Shown in pieces: positions 33,062 through 41,033 of a DNA stretch of 64,000 bases. The stretch is taken from the NCBI RefSeq assembly GCF_016864375.1, contig NZ_CP069356.1:186001-250000 (forward strand), given 5' to 3'. Made by a program: the position numbers and the translations under genes. The stretch is from Microvirga sp. VF16. Its GTDB lineage: Bacteria; Pseudomonadota; Alphaproteobacteria; Rhizobiales; Beijerinckiaceae. The notes beneath the pieces are model-generated. The model ran no database searches. It worked only from the letters and a program-made list of their open reading frames with translations, and was not told the origin of the DNA. Positions within the stretch are counted from its first letter, which is position 1. The number at the start of each line of letters is the position of its first letter.

Positions 33062-33325
33062 TCAATTAAGGGACATCGACCGGGGAGTTGTATGGGCTAT
33101 AATCGGCAGAACATGCTCAACCTCGGCATCAATCTGCTGATCGATGATTTCGGCCAGCACCATCGTATCGTCGTCGCTCATCGCGCTGGCCGGGTAGATC
33201 TGGAATTCGCTGTTGTTCTCGACGACGACAGCGTCGCGGTCGAACCGCAACACGCAGTTGATCTGACGCATGAGCCATTCCGGCACGCGGTCGCCGGCCT
33301 CGAACGTCCAAGTCTTTTCAAGCAT
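33062..33325 (-). CDS. small hypothetical protein (87 aa)
   Basis: MLEKTWTFEAGDRVPEWLMR, INCVLRFDRDAVVVENNSEF, AMSDDDTMVLAEIIDQQ. AAGGAAC stands 11 bases before the ATG at 33325. Mixed fold, acidic. No family recognised. Confidence 0.55.
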   Translation of the reverse strand: MLEKTWTFEAGDRVPEWLMRQINCVLRFDRDAVVVENNSEFQIYPASAMSDDDTMVLAEIIDQQIDAEVEHVLPIIAHTTPRSMSLN

Positions 33326-33359
33326 CGTGATTTGTTCCTTGACGGTTCCGCTGCACACC

Positions 33360-33638
33360 TTACCGGCGGCGGAACTGCGGACGGCGCGGAGCTCCCGGAC
33401 GGGGAGCGCCCGAACCGCTGTCCTTATGACGGAAGATGAGCCGGCCCTTGTCGAGATCATACGGCGACATCTCGACGGTGACGCGGTCGCCCGCGAGCGT
33501 CTTGATGCGGTTCTTCTTCATCTTGCCGGCCGTGTATGCGACGATCTCGTGACCGCTCTCGAGCTTCACGCGATAGCGCGCATCCGGCAGGATCTCGACG
33601 ACCTCGCCTTCGAATGTAATGAGTTCTTCCTTAGCCAT
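33360..33638 (-). CDS. infA: translation initiation factor IF-1
   Basis: 92 residues: the S1/OB fold MAKEELITFEGEVVEILPDARYRVKLESGHEIVAYTAGKMKKNRIKTLAGDRVTVEMSPYDLDKGRLIFRHK is a full IF-1, followed by an Ala/Pro/Arg tail usual in Rhizobiales. It binds the ribosomal A site during initiation. The ATG lies only about 17 bases downstream of a csp terminator, so infA expression may depend on readthrough of that terminator. infA in this clade is often duplicated; whether another copy exists cannot be seen. Confidence 0.97.
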   Translation of the reverse strand: MAKEELITFEGEVVEILPDARYRVKLESGHEIVAYTAGKMKKNRIKTLAGDRVTVEMSPYDLDKGRLIFRHKDSGSGAPRPGAPRRPQFRRR

Positions 33639-33654
33639 TGCAAAATCCTTTTGT

Positions 33655-33688
33655 AGAAAACAAAAAGCCGCTCCTCTGGAGCGGCTTT
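33655..33688 (-). terminator. terminator between csp and infA
   Basis: Stem AAAGCCGCTCC (33664-33674) / GGAGCGGCTTT (33678-33688) with a three-base loop; on the minus strand followed by TTGTTTTCTAC. It lies between the csp at 33731 and infA, and its T-run nearly reaches the infA ribosome site. Confidence 0.85.
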
Positions 33689-33730
33689 GCTCGGCGGCAA
33701 TGGATGCCAGGCCGCCTCTTTCAACGAAAA

Positions 33731-33939
33731 TTACGCCGTCTGGATGTTGTTGACGGCAACCTTGCCGGAGCGGCGATCCTCGGCGGTGTCGAAGGAAACC
33801 TTCTGCCTTCACGCAGACCGCGGATGCCGGCGCGCTCAAGAGCGGTGGCATGGACGAACACGTCCTTGCTGCCATCGTCCGGCTGGATGAAGCCGAAGCC
33901 TTTTTGATCGTTGTAGAACTTAGCCGTCCCCGTATTCAT
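33731..33939 (-). pseudogene. cold-shock protein gene with one missing base
   Basis: MNTGTAKFYNDQKGFGFIQPD, DVFVHATALERAGIRGLREG is a normal CspA-family start. At GGCAGAAGG (near 33805) one C is missing; restoring GGCCAGAAGG gives QKVSFDTAEDRRSGKVAVNNIQTA to TAA at 33731, a perfect 69-residue csp almost equal to the one at 35985. No other defect is seen, so this is a very recent mutation or a sequence error. Confidence 0.85.
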
Positions 33940-34396
33940 GTAAATATTCTTGGTTTGTAGGCGTAAGCGCACGTGAACGGAGGGCATGCAAGAAGCATGT
34001 CCCTGCATTCGGTTCGTCGATGTTTGGGAAGAGTGTCTGAACGTGCGCCTGGCAGTGCCAAGGCGTAACGGCCCGATTGTCCGGCCAAATGTCGATAAGC
34101 ATTACCTAGTGCTCGGTTGCGGCAAATACAAGGCACACTGCCAGAAAAGAGATTGTTGGCCTTAGGATGGTTTTGGTCTTGCAAAAGACCAAGTCGTGGT
34201 CCATCTTGAATCAATCAACCGACGTGTTCGGCCTGCTCTCCCTTGCTCGTGATTGAGCGCCGAGCCCGCTTTCCGTTCCAATCGATTGCTACTCTCCCGT
34301 CTGCGCAAGCGGACTTACACGTCGTTGCTTTGCATTCGACGACTTCAACCACAAAAGGCTGCTTGGAACATGATCCGATGCGGCGACAGGAAATCT

Positions 34397-34540
34397 ATGT
34401 CTACTTCAACGCAAACCCAGCTTCCGAAGCACAAACCGCAGCCGTCGAAAGACACCCAACAGATCAAGGCAGCCGCCAAACCACAACCGTCTGGCCTCTC
34501 GCGCGAGGAGATCCGTCACATCATCGAGATGATCGGCTAA
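34397..34540 (+). CDS. small basic protein (47 aa), hypothetical
   Basis: MSTSTQTQLPKHKPQPSKDT, a Gln/Lys/Pro-rich disordered stretch, ends with a helix SGLSREEIRHIIEMIG. ACAGGA precedes the ATG. Family not recognised. Confidence 0.5.
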   Translation: MSTSTQTQLPKHKPQPSKDTQQIKAAAKPQPSGLSREEIRHIIEMIG

Positions 34541-34651
34541 CGTCCAGGTTCGGCACTGACTACTGAGATGCTGAGATGCTAAGTGGCGCACGATACTCTG
34601 TGCGCCACTTGCAAAGCCTGGACCCGATACGAGGCTCTATCTCGGAACACG

Positions 34652-34951
34652 CTAAACCTTCGGCTCTGCTGTCGGGGTGGGGGAGCCGACGCCTGGAGCA
34701 GTCACGGGTCGACGCGGTCCAGCAAAACGAGGTTTGGGCTTGGGAGCAGCGATCAGTCCCTCCCGGATGGCCTGCTTACGGGCCAGTTTGCGGCTGCGCC
34801 GCACAGCCTCTGCCTTCTCGCGCGTCTTACGCTCGGAGGGCTTCTCGTAGGCTTTCCGTGCTTTCATTTCGCGAAAGATCCCTTCGCGCTGCATCTTCTT
34901 AAGCACCCTGAGTGCCTGATCGACATTGTTGTCGCGTACCAAGACCTGCAA
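34652..34951 (-). CDS. rpsU: ribosomal protein bS21
   Basis: 99 residues. From a TTG start (after GAGAGGACATTCA): QVLVRDNNVDQALRVLKKM, QREGIFREMKARKAYEKPSERK, AEAVRRSRKLARKQAIREG, then a Pro/Lys tail common in Methylobacteriaceae. The usual KKK before MQREG is shortened to KK. bS21 sits near the anti-Shine-Dalgarno end of 16S rRNA and helps initiation. The upstream small gene is frameshifted, as is the paired module at 29167. Confidence 0.93.
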   Translation of the reverse strand: MQVLVRDNNVDQALRVLKKMQREGIFREMKARKAYEKPSERKTREKAEAVRRSRKLARKQAIREGLIAAPKPKPRFAGPRRPVTAPGVGSPTPTAEPKV

Positions 34952-35030
34952 TGAATGTCCTCTCTGCTCGTTGCGTCCGGGCCGTCGCAGCATGTGACTG
35001 CTAGACGGTCAGCAATAGGCTTAAGAGATA

Positions 35031-35212
35031 CTACGTGCTGCGAATTTCACTCTCGCGGACGGCTCTCTCAATCACGCCTGATTTGATGCGGTAGGACAGC
35101 TCGCCGGTCTGATCGGCCGGCTCAGCCCTACGACTTCGTAAACACCGGTTGAGGTCGTCTGGGCGTCAGAAAACCCGGGCTGCTTCAGCCGGACCTTGAA
35201 CTTGTGAGCCAT
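35031..35212 (-). pseudogene. frameshifted SH3/KOW-like small gene upstream of rpsU
   Basis: MAHKFKVRLKQPGFSDAQTT, STGVYEVV is in one frame; DQTGELSYRIKSGVIERAVRESEIRST is in another. One missing C (CCC to CC near 35115) explains it. GAGGAGATTGACCG precedes the ATG. Closely related to the copy at 29489. Confidence 0.7.
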
Positions 35213-35282
35213 CGGTCAATCTCCTCGTTACTGAGTGAGTTGGATTGGGCGCAATCATCAGAATGCGACTTGGTAGGGGGCA

Positions 35283-35639
35283 CTACTTCCATGCTTTGCG
35301 GGCCGCGTAACGGGCATCACGGGCGGCCTTGCGCTCGGCCTCCAGCCTGGCATCGTTCACTGCCTTTTCGGCAGCTGCGCGCTGCTCCTGCTCGGCGTGC
35401 TCTGCCGCACGGGCCTCACGCTCCGCGGCAAGGCGGGCGTTCTCCGCAAGGCGCTGGGCTTCCCGCTCAGCGATGCGAGCATCCCGCGCGGCGCTCACGG
35501 TTGCCCGAGCGGCCCGCCGTTCCGCAACCACTGGGTCATCAGAGCCGGGGCGCTGACGAAACTTAGCAGCCATTGCCTGCTTTGCGTCTCTGGCGGCACT
35601 CAGCCGTTCGCTAAAATCTTTCTGCTTCATTCCACTCAT
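35283..35639 (-). CDS. DUF6481 family protein
   Basis: 118 residues, almost all one long Ala/Arg/Glu-rich helix: KDFSERLSAARDAKQAMAAKFRQRPGSDDPVVAERRAARA to ERKAARDARYAARKAWK. The SERLxAAxxAKxAM-KFR-RPG-DDP start and the KAARDARYAARK end are the DUF6481 pattern found in Rhizobiales and sphingomonads. It probably forms a coiled coil and binds nucleic acid or ribosomes by charge; function unknown. Two starts are possible (35639 or 35630). Confidence 0.82.
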   Translation of the reverse strand: MSGMKQKDFSERLSAARDAKQAMAAKFRQRPGSDDPVVAERRAARATVSAARDARIAEREAQRLAENARLAAEREARAAEHAEQEQRAAAEKAVNDARLEAERKAARDARYAARKAWK

Positions 35640-35676
35640 TGATCTCAATACGGATGCCTTATCTGACCCGTGTCGA

Positions 35677-35877
35677 CTATCGGACACGCCTGATGCTGGT
35701 GATGGTGCCCTCCGGCAGGGCGCCTTGCTCTTGCTGGGCTCGGGCGATCAAGCCAATGGCCCGCGTGTCGCCCGCCTCGGCAGGATTGTCGACCCACAGG
35801 TAGGCCGTGCGACCATCGTCATAGTTCACCATGAACATGACGGACTTTGCAGGGGCAGTTTTTCGAAACGTGTTCAT
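35677..35877 (-). CDS. small hypothetical protein (66 aa)
   Basis: MNTFRKTAPAKSVMFMVNYD, DGRTAYLWVDNPAEAGDTRA, ALPEGTITSIRRVR. Beta-rich. GAGGAAGCG stands directly before the ATG at 35877. No family recognised. It ends 37 bases upstream of the DUF6481 gene on the same strand and may share its transcript. Confidence 0.55.
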   Translation of the reverse strand: MNTFRKTAPAKSVMFMVNYDDGRTAYLWVDNPAEAGDTRAIGLIARAQQEQGALPEGTITSIRRVR

Positions 35878-35920
35878 CGCTTCCTCACTCGTTGGACCAT
35901 CGAACGATGGAGCTTCGCAA

Positions 35921-35950
35921 AGAAAAAGCCGCTCCACCCGGGAGCGGCTT
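35921..35950 (-). terminator. terminator of the csp gene at 35985
   Basis: Stem AAGCCGCTCC (35926-35935) / GGAGCGGCTT (35941-35950); on the minus strand followed by TTTCTTTGC. Same stem core as at 5450 and 33664. Confidence 0.82.
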
Positions 35951-35984
35951 CGGAGAGGCGCTTATGATATGCGCCAAATCATCC

Positions 35985-36194
35985 TTAGGCCTTCTGGATG
36001 TTGTTGACGGCGACCTTGCCGCTGCGGCGATCCTCGGCCGTGTCGAAGAAGACCTTCTGACCTTCGACGAGGTTGCGCATGCCGGCGCGCTCAAGGGCAG
36101 TGGCGTGGACGAATACGTCCTTGCTGCCATCGTCCGGCTGGATGAAACCGAAGCCCTTCATGTCGTTGTAGAATTTCACAGTGCCCATGATCAT
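35985..36194 (-). CDS. cold-shock protein, CspA family
   Basis: 69 residues: MIMGTVKFYNDMKGFGFIQP, KDVFVHATALERAGMRNLVE, DTAEDRRSGKVAVNNIQKA. RNP1 is KGFGFIQ and RNP2 is VFVHATAL. The close paralogue at 33731 differs mainly in the middle. AAAGGTT precedes the ATG at 36194 (36188 is the alternative). A long leader of at least 150 bases upstream without a gene is as expected for cold-shock mRNAs. Confidence 0.95.
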   Translation of the reverse strand: MIMGTVKFYNDMKGFGFIQPDDGSKDVFVHATALERAGMRNLVEGQKVFFDTAEDRRSGKVAVNNIQKA

Positions 36195-36539
36195 GGGAAT
36201 AACCTTTCGCGGTTGTTGCAGATGCACATGAGTGAAGGCACGCGAAACGTGACCTCAACTCGGTTCGTCGATGGTTTGGAGAGAGCGTCTGAACGTGCGC
36301 CTGGCAGTGCCAACAGCGAAACGGCCCGATTGTCCGGCCAAAGTCGATAATGAAGATATAGGGGCCAATCCGTTTTTTACAAGAGACCGCTCGGAAATTG
36401 AGGCAGAATCGGGCCGCCTGACAAGATTTTCTTTCACAACTCACTAAGAAATATTCTGCTGAGAGTTCGAAATCGGACGATCTCACCAGAAATGACTATG
36501 ATCACGAGTCGAAATTCCTGTGCGGAAGCATAGTTCACG

Positions 36540-36767
36540 CTAGGTGGGTGAATGCGTAATCTTCTTGATCGGAATGCGGGACCGGCCGGCTTTCTCGGCA
36601 ATGGCGTTGTCCTGCTCTTCAATCGCCTTGCGGGCGGGCTCATCGCCGTCGAGACCGCCCAGAAGAGAGCGGGGAACACGCCGGTTCGAGCTACGAGAGC
36701 CATCTTCGTAGAGAACGTCGAAGAGGGTATAGCCGCTCTCAACGGGCTTTGACTTCTTGCGGGCCAA
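36540..36767 (-). CDS. small basic protein (75 aa), hypothetical
   Basis: From a TTG start after AAAAGGATACGAACG: ARKKSKPVESGYTLFDVLYE, DGSRSSNRRVPRSLLGGLDG, DEPARKAIEEQDNAIAEKAG. Small proteins of this form (VESGYTLFDVLYEDG-RSSNRRVP) are frequent in Rhizobiales; no function. The start was placed where homologous-looking basic N-termini begin. Confidence 0.65.
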   Translation of the reverse strand: MARKKSKPVESGYTLFDVLYEDGSRSSNRRVPRSLLGGLDGDEPARKAIEEQDNAIAEKAGRSRIPIKKITHSPT

Positions 36768-36814
36768 CGTTCGTATCCTTTTCTTGGCGCGACGCACCAG
36801 AAAGCTGCATCAGC

Positions 36815-36849
36815 AAAAAACGCAGAGGCCGCCCATCAGGGGCAGCCTC
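36815..36849 (-). terminator. terminator of the csp gene at 36879
   Basis: Imperfect stem GAGGCCGCCC (36825-36834) / GGGGCAGCCTC (36839-36849); on the minus strand followed by TGCGTTTTTTG. Differs in sequence from the other csp terminators. Confidence 0.75.
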
Positions 36850-36878
36850 GATTGCAAAACAGGTGATCAAGGGCTTGA

Positions 36879-37088
36879 TCAGGCCGTCTTCAGGTTCCCA
36901 GCCGACTCCTTGCCGGTGCGGCGGTCAGACTCAACCTCATAGGAGACCTTCTGTCCCTCAACCAAGCCGCGCAGGCCGGCGCGCTCCAGGGCCGATGCGT
37001 GGACGAAGACGTCCTTGCCGCCGCTGTCAGGCTGGATGAAGCCATAGCCCTTTGTTTCATTGTACCACTTCACCGTGCCGGTCGCCAT
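36879..37088 (-). CDS. cold-shock protein, CspA family
   Basis: 69 residues: MATGTVKWYNETKGYGFIQP, GGKDVFVHASALERAGLRGL, EGQKVSYEVESDRRTGKESA. RNP1 KGYGFIQ and RNP2 VFVHASAL are intact. Closest relative in the window is the copy at 5513. AAGGAACTCGCC precedes the ATG. The 400 bases upstream (37089-37491) contain no supportable gene. Confidence 0.95.
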   Translation of the reverse strand: MATGTVKWYNETKGYGFIQPDSGGKDVFVHASALERAGLRGLVEGQKVSYEVESDRRTGKESAGNLKTA

Positions 37089-37491
37089 GGCGAGTTCCTT
37101 TCGCTGCTCATGATAAGGTTAGGCCAAGATGCATCAGCGCCTTGGCTTGATAAGGATCGATGCTTGGGGAGGTCGTCCGTGCAGGTGCACGGTCAAGCGC
37201 AGCAGCTCAGTCGTTGGCCAATCTCGATATCCGGACGATAGATTGGCTCTTTGGCCTTTACAAGGTTCTGCCAGAGCAGGGCTGATGGGCGCCGGTGCAC
37301 ATAGGATGGATCATGCAACCCATCTCCCTACAGGCGATCTCTCATCTCCCGCTGCCTCTCAACCTCTCCAGGATCGAAGCGACGAGCCCCTCGCAAGAGG
37401 CCACAGCCCCGGTTCGGCGCGATCAGCCTCTGACCCGATTGGCTCCCTCCAAGGCCTGTAACCGAGCTGTTCCAGCCCCGCACGGCGCGGA

Positions 37492-37740
37492 TCAATGTTT
37501 CCGCGCCTGAACCAAGTAGGCAGGGATGGTTGTCTCACCGAGTGCCTTGCAGGCTTCCAATCGATGGAGGCCCTCGACTAGAACAAAGCGCTTGCCATCA
37601 GGCCGCACAAGAATGGGGACGTCCTGTCCCTTCTCCATGATGCTCTCTGCAACGGCTTCGACTTTCTTGGGATCAAGCGTTTGCCGCCGCTGCACGGGCA
37701 CATAGATGTCTTGGATTGCGAGCGTCTGCTTCTTCATCAT
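37492..37740 (-). CDS. ParB-N-domain small protein
   Basis: 82 residues that cover only the ParB/Srx N-terminal domain: IQDIYVPVQRRQTLDPKKVEAVAESIMEKGQDVPILVRPDGKRFVLVEGLHRLEACKALGETTIPAYLV. The GLHRLEA block corresponds to the ParB GxRRxxA nucleotide-binding box. The DNA-binding HTH and dimer domain of true ParB are absent. Such stand-alone domains bind CTP or act as nucleases in some systems; role unknown here. Confidence 0.82.
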   Translation of the reverse strand: MMKKQTLAIQDIYVPVQRRQTLDPKKVEAVAESIMEKGQDVPILVRPDGKRFVLVEGLHRLEACKALGETTIPAYLVQARKH

Positions 37741-37814
37741 CTCGGCTGCTCAGTCCCTGTCATGGTCGATCGAAGTTTATCCAGCACAGGGTGGCTTGCC
37801 TAGGAATAAGCCCT

Positions 37815-37913
37815 ATGAATAAGCCCGATCACGATGCGTTCTCGAATGAAGCCAGCTTAGTCGTCGGTGGAGATGGCCGCACTGGACCTTCTCAACCTGA
37901 GACACATCCATGA
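37815..37913 (+). CDS. very small protein (32 aa), doubtful
   Basis: MNKPDHDAFSNEASLVVGGD, GRTGPSQPETHP. TAGGAATAAG precedes the ATG. Composition is protein-like but length is near chance. Confidence 0.28.
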   Translation: MNKPDHDAFSNEASLVVGGDGRTGPSQPETHP

Positions 37914-38132
37914 GCAACCTTAAAGCTTCGGGAGGATTTTCTTCCGGTTTCTATCCCCTTCATGGGCGCTGACATCGCTCAGGCACTGTCCTCCCGTGGC
38001 TGGGCCTGTGGCATCAGCCTCGCGTGGCTCTCCACAGAGGGGGTCTCACGGCCTCCGTTGAGACTTCGCTTGACAAGCGACTTCTCGAGGCAAGACAAAT
38101 GTCATTATTCTGCGTCAAGCGGAGAAGTTACC

Positions 38133-38375
38133 ATGGACGTGGTGGTGACACTGGCCGAGCTCAAACCAACAGGGACCTGGACGTTGAGCGATCGACTGGG
38201 GCGGCCCCTCGGGATAATTAGCGAAGTCTCTCCGGCGCTATTCGCCATCGATGCAAACGGCAGTTCCGGGCTGTCGGGGATGGGGACTGCCAACTTCCTG
38301 TCTCTCAATGACGCAATGACAGCCATCGCACGTCACATGAAGGGCGAGTGTCAGCTGTCCAGCAGCGACAAATAG
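38133..38375 (+). CDS. small hypothetical protein (80 aa)
   Basis: MDVVVTLAELKPTGTWTLSD, RLGRPLGIISEVSPALFAID, NFLSLNDAMTAIARHMKGEC. Beta strands followed by a helix; fold resembles small DUF proteins such as DUF2188. GCGGAGAAG stands six bases before the ATG. Confidence 0.55.
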   Translation: MDVVVTLAELKPTGTWTLSDRLGRPLGIISEVSPALFAIDANGSSGLSGMGTANFLSLNDAMTAIARHMKGECQLSSSDK

Positions 38376-38617
38376 CGCGCTGGGACTTAGATCGCTCGCT
38401 CAACCCGTCTCATGCCCCAGCACCTGGGTTGCGATCAATTCCATGCCCCTGGCCATTCTGAGATGCCGCTCATACAGCGCAGTCGCGAGGCCATCACGCA
38501 GCATCGGGAAACACGTGCTCTGAATTCGGAGATCAGGGCTTTCGCACAGGGCATCCTCCCACCATGAGGTAGCGCTCGCTTCTCCGGTGCCTGCTCGTCG
38601 AAAGATGAGGGCATGCC

Positions 38618-38848
38618 TCAGGAGCGTCGAACACCTCGACCTTGTCGATAGATCTGCTTGGCGAGAGCGCTCGCGTCTTCTCGGGCTTTGACTGCGAGCT
38701 CCCGTCTGATGTCACTGAGGCAGCCAAGCGTCCGCTGACACTCAGAACAGCGGACAATCGAGTGGTCATGAGGCTTCGGGGACACGACTGCCCGCATCGA
38801 TCCACAGCCAGGGCAAAGGTAGCCCAGCTCAACTCCGCCCTTGATCAA
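38618..38848 (-). CDS. zinc-ribbon small protein (76 aa)
   Basis: From a TTG start after AGGGGGTGC: LGYLCPGCGSMRAVVSPKPH, HSIVRCSECQRTLGCLSDIR. Two CxxC pairs about 20 residues apart make a zinc ribbon; a charged helix follows. Similar to zinc-finger DUF proteins; function unknown. The frame is open upstream, so the start is uncertain. Confidence 0.5.
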   Translation of the reverse strand: MIKGGVELGYLCPGCGSMRAVVSPKPHDHSIVRCSECQRTLGCLSDIRRELAVKAREDASALAKQIYRQGRGVRRS

Positions 38849-38949
38849 TGAAGCACCCCCTGTGTTCAAGCCGTTGCTGTCGAAACGAAGCCTATCGTCG
38901 GCAGTTATGATGTCAAAACGGGGGCCTCTTCGGAAGAATAGGAGCAATC

Positions 38950-39123
38950 ATGGCAGATCGAAAGCCAAAGCCACACTGGGCAGAGCACAAGGAAGCGGTG
39001 TGGCTATCCTGGAAGAGCCACCACATCCCCTCTGGCACGCTGTTGCAGGGTAGGTTGATGTTGGCGGCTGTGCGCTCCGCCATCTTTATGGTTTCCCAAG
39101 GGCCGCACAATCCGATCTCTTGA
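38950..39123 (+). CDS. small hypothetical protein (57 aa)
   Basis: MADRKPKPHWAEHKEAVWLS, WKSHHIPSGTLLQGRLMLAA, VRSAIFMVSQGPHNPIS. AGGAGC stands five bases before the ATG. Trp- and His-rich start, amphipathic end. No family recognised. The gap to 39545 holds no further gene. Confidence 0.45.
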   Translation: MADRKPKPHWAEHKEAVWLSWKSHHIPSGTLLQGRLMLAAVRSAIFMVSQGPHNPIS

Positions 39124-39545
39124 GCATTCTAGCGGCGGGTGGATGCACTTCTCGTTCGTGCGCAGACCGTCGGCACTGGGTAATTTGAGCGTCGTAGACT
39201 ATTGATCCTGTGAAGCGAACTGAGTGCCTGAACGACGGCCCAGGCGATCGCTTAAGTCATATCTATCCCATCAGCTCTACGCTCTGGTTGAATTTATCCC
39301 ATACCCTCGGATGTGGCCTCGCATCTTCGGGATTGGCTTCTCATTTCTTCTGAGGCGAGGTTACCCAACCGTCACTCCTCCAAATAGCACTGGCACTTAC
39401 GACCGATTGCTGCGAACGCTAGCCTGTTGTCGATGATACGAGGTCTTCTGAACCTGCTGACGCAGTCCCATCGGCTGAGGGTTCAGGTGGCATGAACCGC
39501 AGGAGTTCTCGCGACAAGGACACCGAACGGAAGGAGGCCTTCGCT

Positions 39546-39800
39546 GTGAGCCCCGCAACCTCAGAGAACATCGCGCTCCATATTGTCCGTCATCTCGTGC
39601 GTGGCTTGGGCAAGGCCGAAGGGCAGGGGATCTCGATGCAGAGCCTCAGGCACTGGTGGACGGTGAGCCTGGGCCAGCGCAGCGACGATTTCAAGCTCGG
39701 CCTCGACTATGCCGCCACCTGTCACTGGATCGAGCATCGACCGGATAACATCATCGTGTTGACTGGCCAGGGCGCTGAAAAGGGTAGCGCAACTCGCTGA
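39546..39800 (+). CDS. 84-aa protein, paralogue of the sigma-coupled gene at 26249
   Basis: From a GTG start after GGAAGGAGG: SPATSENIALHIVRHLVRGL, KAEGQGISMQSLRHWWTVSL, LDYAATCHWIEHRPDNIIVL. With this start the length is 84 residues, exactly that of the paralogue. No sigma gene is adjacent here. The 500 bases after it (39801-40315) show no supportable gene. Confidence 0.7.
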   Translation: MSPATSENIALHIVRHLVRGLGKAEGQGISMQSLRHWWTVSLGQRSDDFKLGLDYAATCHWIEHRPDNIIVLTGQGAEKGSATR

Positions 39801-40315
39801 AAGGCGTCTCAGGAGCACGAAGACGCGGGGGCCCAGGGCGGCAGGGCTATCGCACAGGCCTTTGCCTTGTCAGCTATGCGCGCCTGAAAGCGATAGGGGC
39901 TGCCGTCTCCTCAGGACCCGGGATGGCGCAGGGCGAGCGGCGCTGACCCTCCCGATGTCTAGGGTGGTTGGACGCGAAGGGCCGGCCCTGAGACACTCGG
40001 AGGGCTGAGCGGCGCCTGTACCGGAGAAGGTGACCTTCGGCGCTCCTCCCTAAGTCTGTTCCAGGGCACCGCACCACGCGCATCAACGCTCTCAATCCTC
40101 GCGCACCCGCAGAAGGACTGAGGACCGGCGGGATCTTGGATCCGTCCACGCCTGCACTCGAGGCACTGCGCGTGGCGCCAAGGAGCACAATTGCCCGACT
40201 TCCGATTGATCCCAGAGCAGCGTTCCAGATCAGGCAGGATTGTCTCCCGAGCCGGGAAAAAGTTGCTAAGATGCTGGCAGCGCGTCAGCGATATTTCTCG
40301 GAAGGAGCCGAGACG

Positions 40316-40678
40316 ATGTTGCGCCAGCTTCTCGTGAAAGCTCAGGCTGTCGGACTCGCCGCTGGATTGTCTGCGTTCCCCGTGTTCGCAGCCGAGATGA
40401 TTGAGGCCATCGGTGCGGTGAGATGCGGAGACCTTCAGAAACCCTATGCCGTCGAGTTTTTGGCGCCGGAAGATGCCGATGTCCAGGCGAGCGCTAAGAG
40501 GATGGTCAAGGGGAGCGAAGACATCAACAGCGCTCCACCCGCTCTCTCGCTCGATGGCAAGCGGTGCTCGGACGGGCGCTGTGCCTTTCGCGCCGCCAAG
40601 GGACAGCTCTATAAGCTGGCCAGCAACAGCCCGGGCCCGCCGTTGGGCAGGCTGAGCATCTCCGTCACCCGACCATGA
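40316..40678 (+). CDS. small exported protein (120 aa), hypothetical
   Basis: Signal peptide MLRQLLVKAQAVGLAAGLSAFPVFA (residues 1-25) by composition; the mature part has RCGDLQKPYAVEFLAPEDAD and a DGKRCSDGRCAFRAAKG segment with two Cys. GGAAGGAGCCGAGACG precedes the ATG. Likely periplasmic; no family recognised. Confidence 0.55.
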   Translation: MLRQLLVKAQAVGLAAGLSAFPVFAAEMIEAIGAVRCGDLQKPYAVEFLAPEDADVQASAKRMVKGSEDINSAPPALSLDGKRCSDGRCAFRAAKGQLYKLASNSPGPPLGRLSISVTRP

Positions 40679-40681
40679 GCG

Positions 40682-40953
40682 TCATTTCAGGTGCTGGGCA
40701 AGGTGCTTGTTCATCTCGAACATGCTGACCTTGTTCTTGCCCCGAACACCGCCTGAAGCTTCTCGTCCGCCATGATCTCACGCTTGTTCTGCGGGTTCTG
40801 GAGCTTATGCTTCTTGATGTACTCCCAGACCTTGCTCACCATCTCCGGACGCGGCAGGGGAGCCGAGCCCACAATGGCAGCCAGTTCCGGCGAGGGCTGC
40901 AACGGCTTCATCAAAGCTGCATTCGGCTTCCGAGCTTCTTGAGACCCTGACAT
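40682..40953 (-). pseudogene. SWIB domain protein gene with one missing base
   Basis: LMKPLQPSPELAAIVGSAPL, RPEMVSKVWEYIKKHKLQNP, REIMADEKLQAVFG is a SWIB/MDM2 domain as found in small chlamydial and alphaproteobacterial proteins linked to DNA topoisomerase. At TTCGGGGCAAG (near 40738) the frame shifts; one more G gives GKNKVSMFEMNKHLAQHLK and a stop at 40682, the expected C-terminus. Total 90 residues when restored. Confidence 0.8.
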
Positions 40954-41033
40954 TGTGCAACTCCGTTGTTCCGCCCACTTGCCATTTGCAAGGGTCGTAT
41001 TGGCCTGCGCGTCGATGATCTTGGACATTGATC

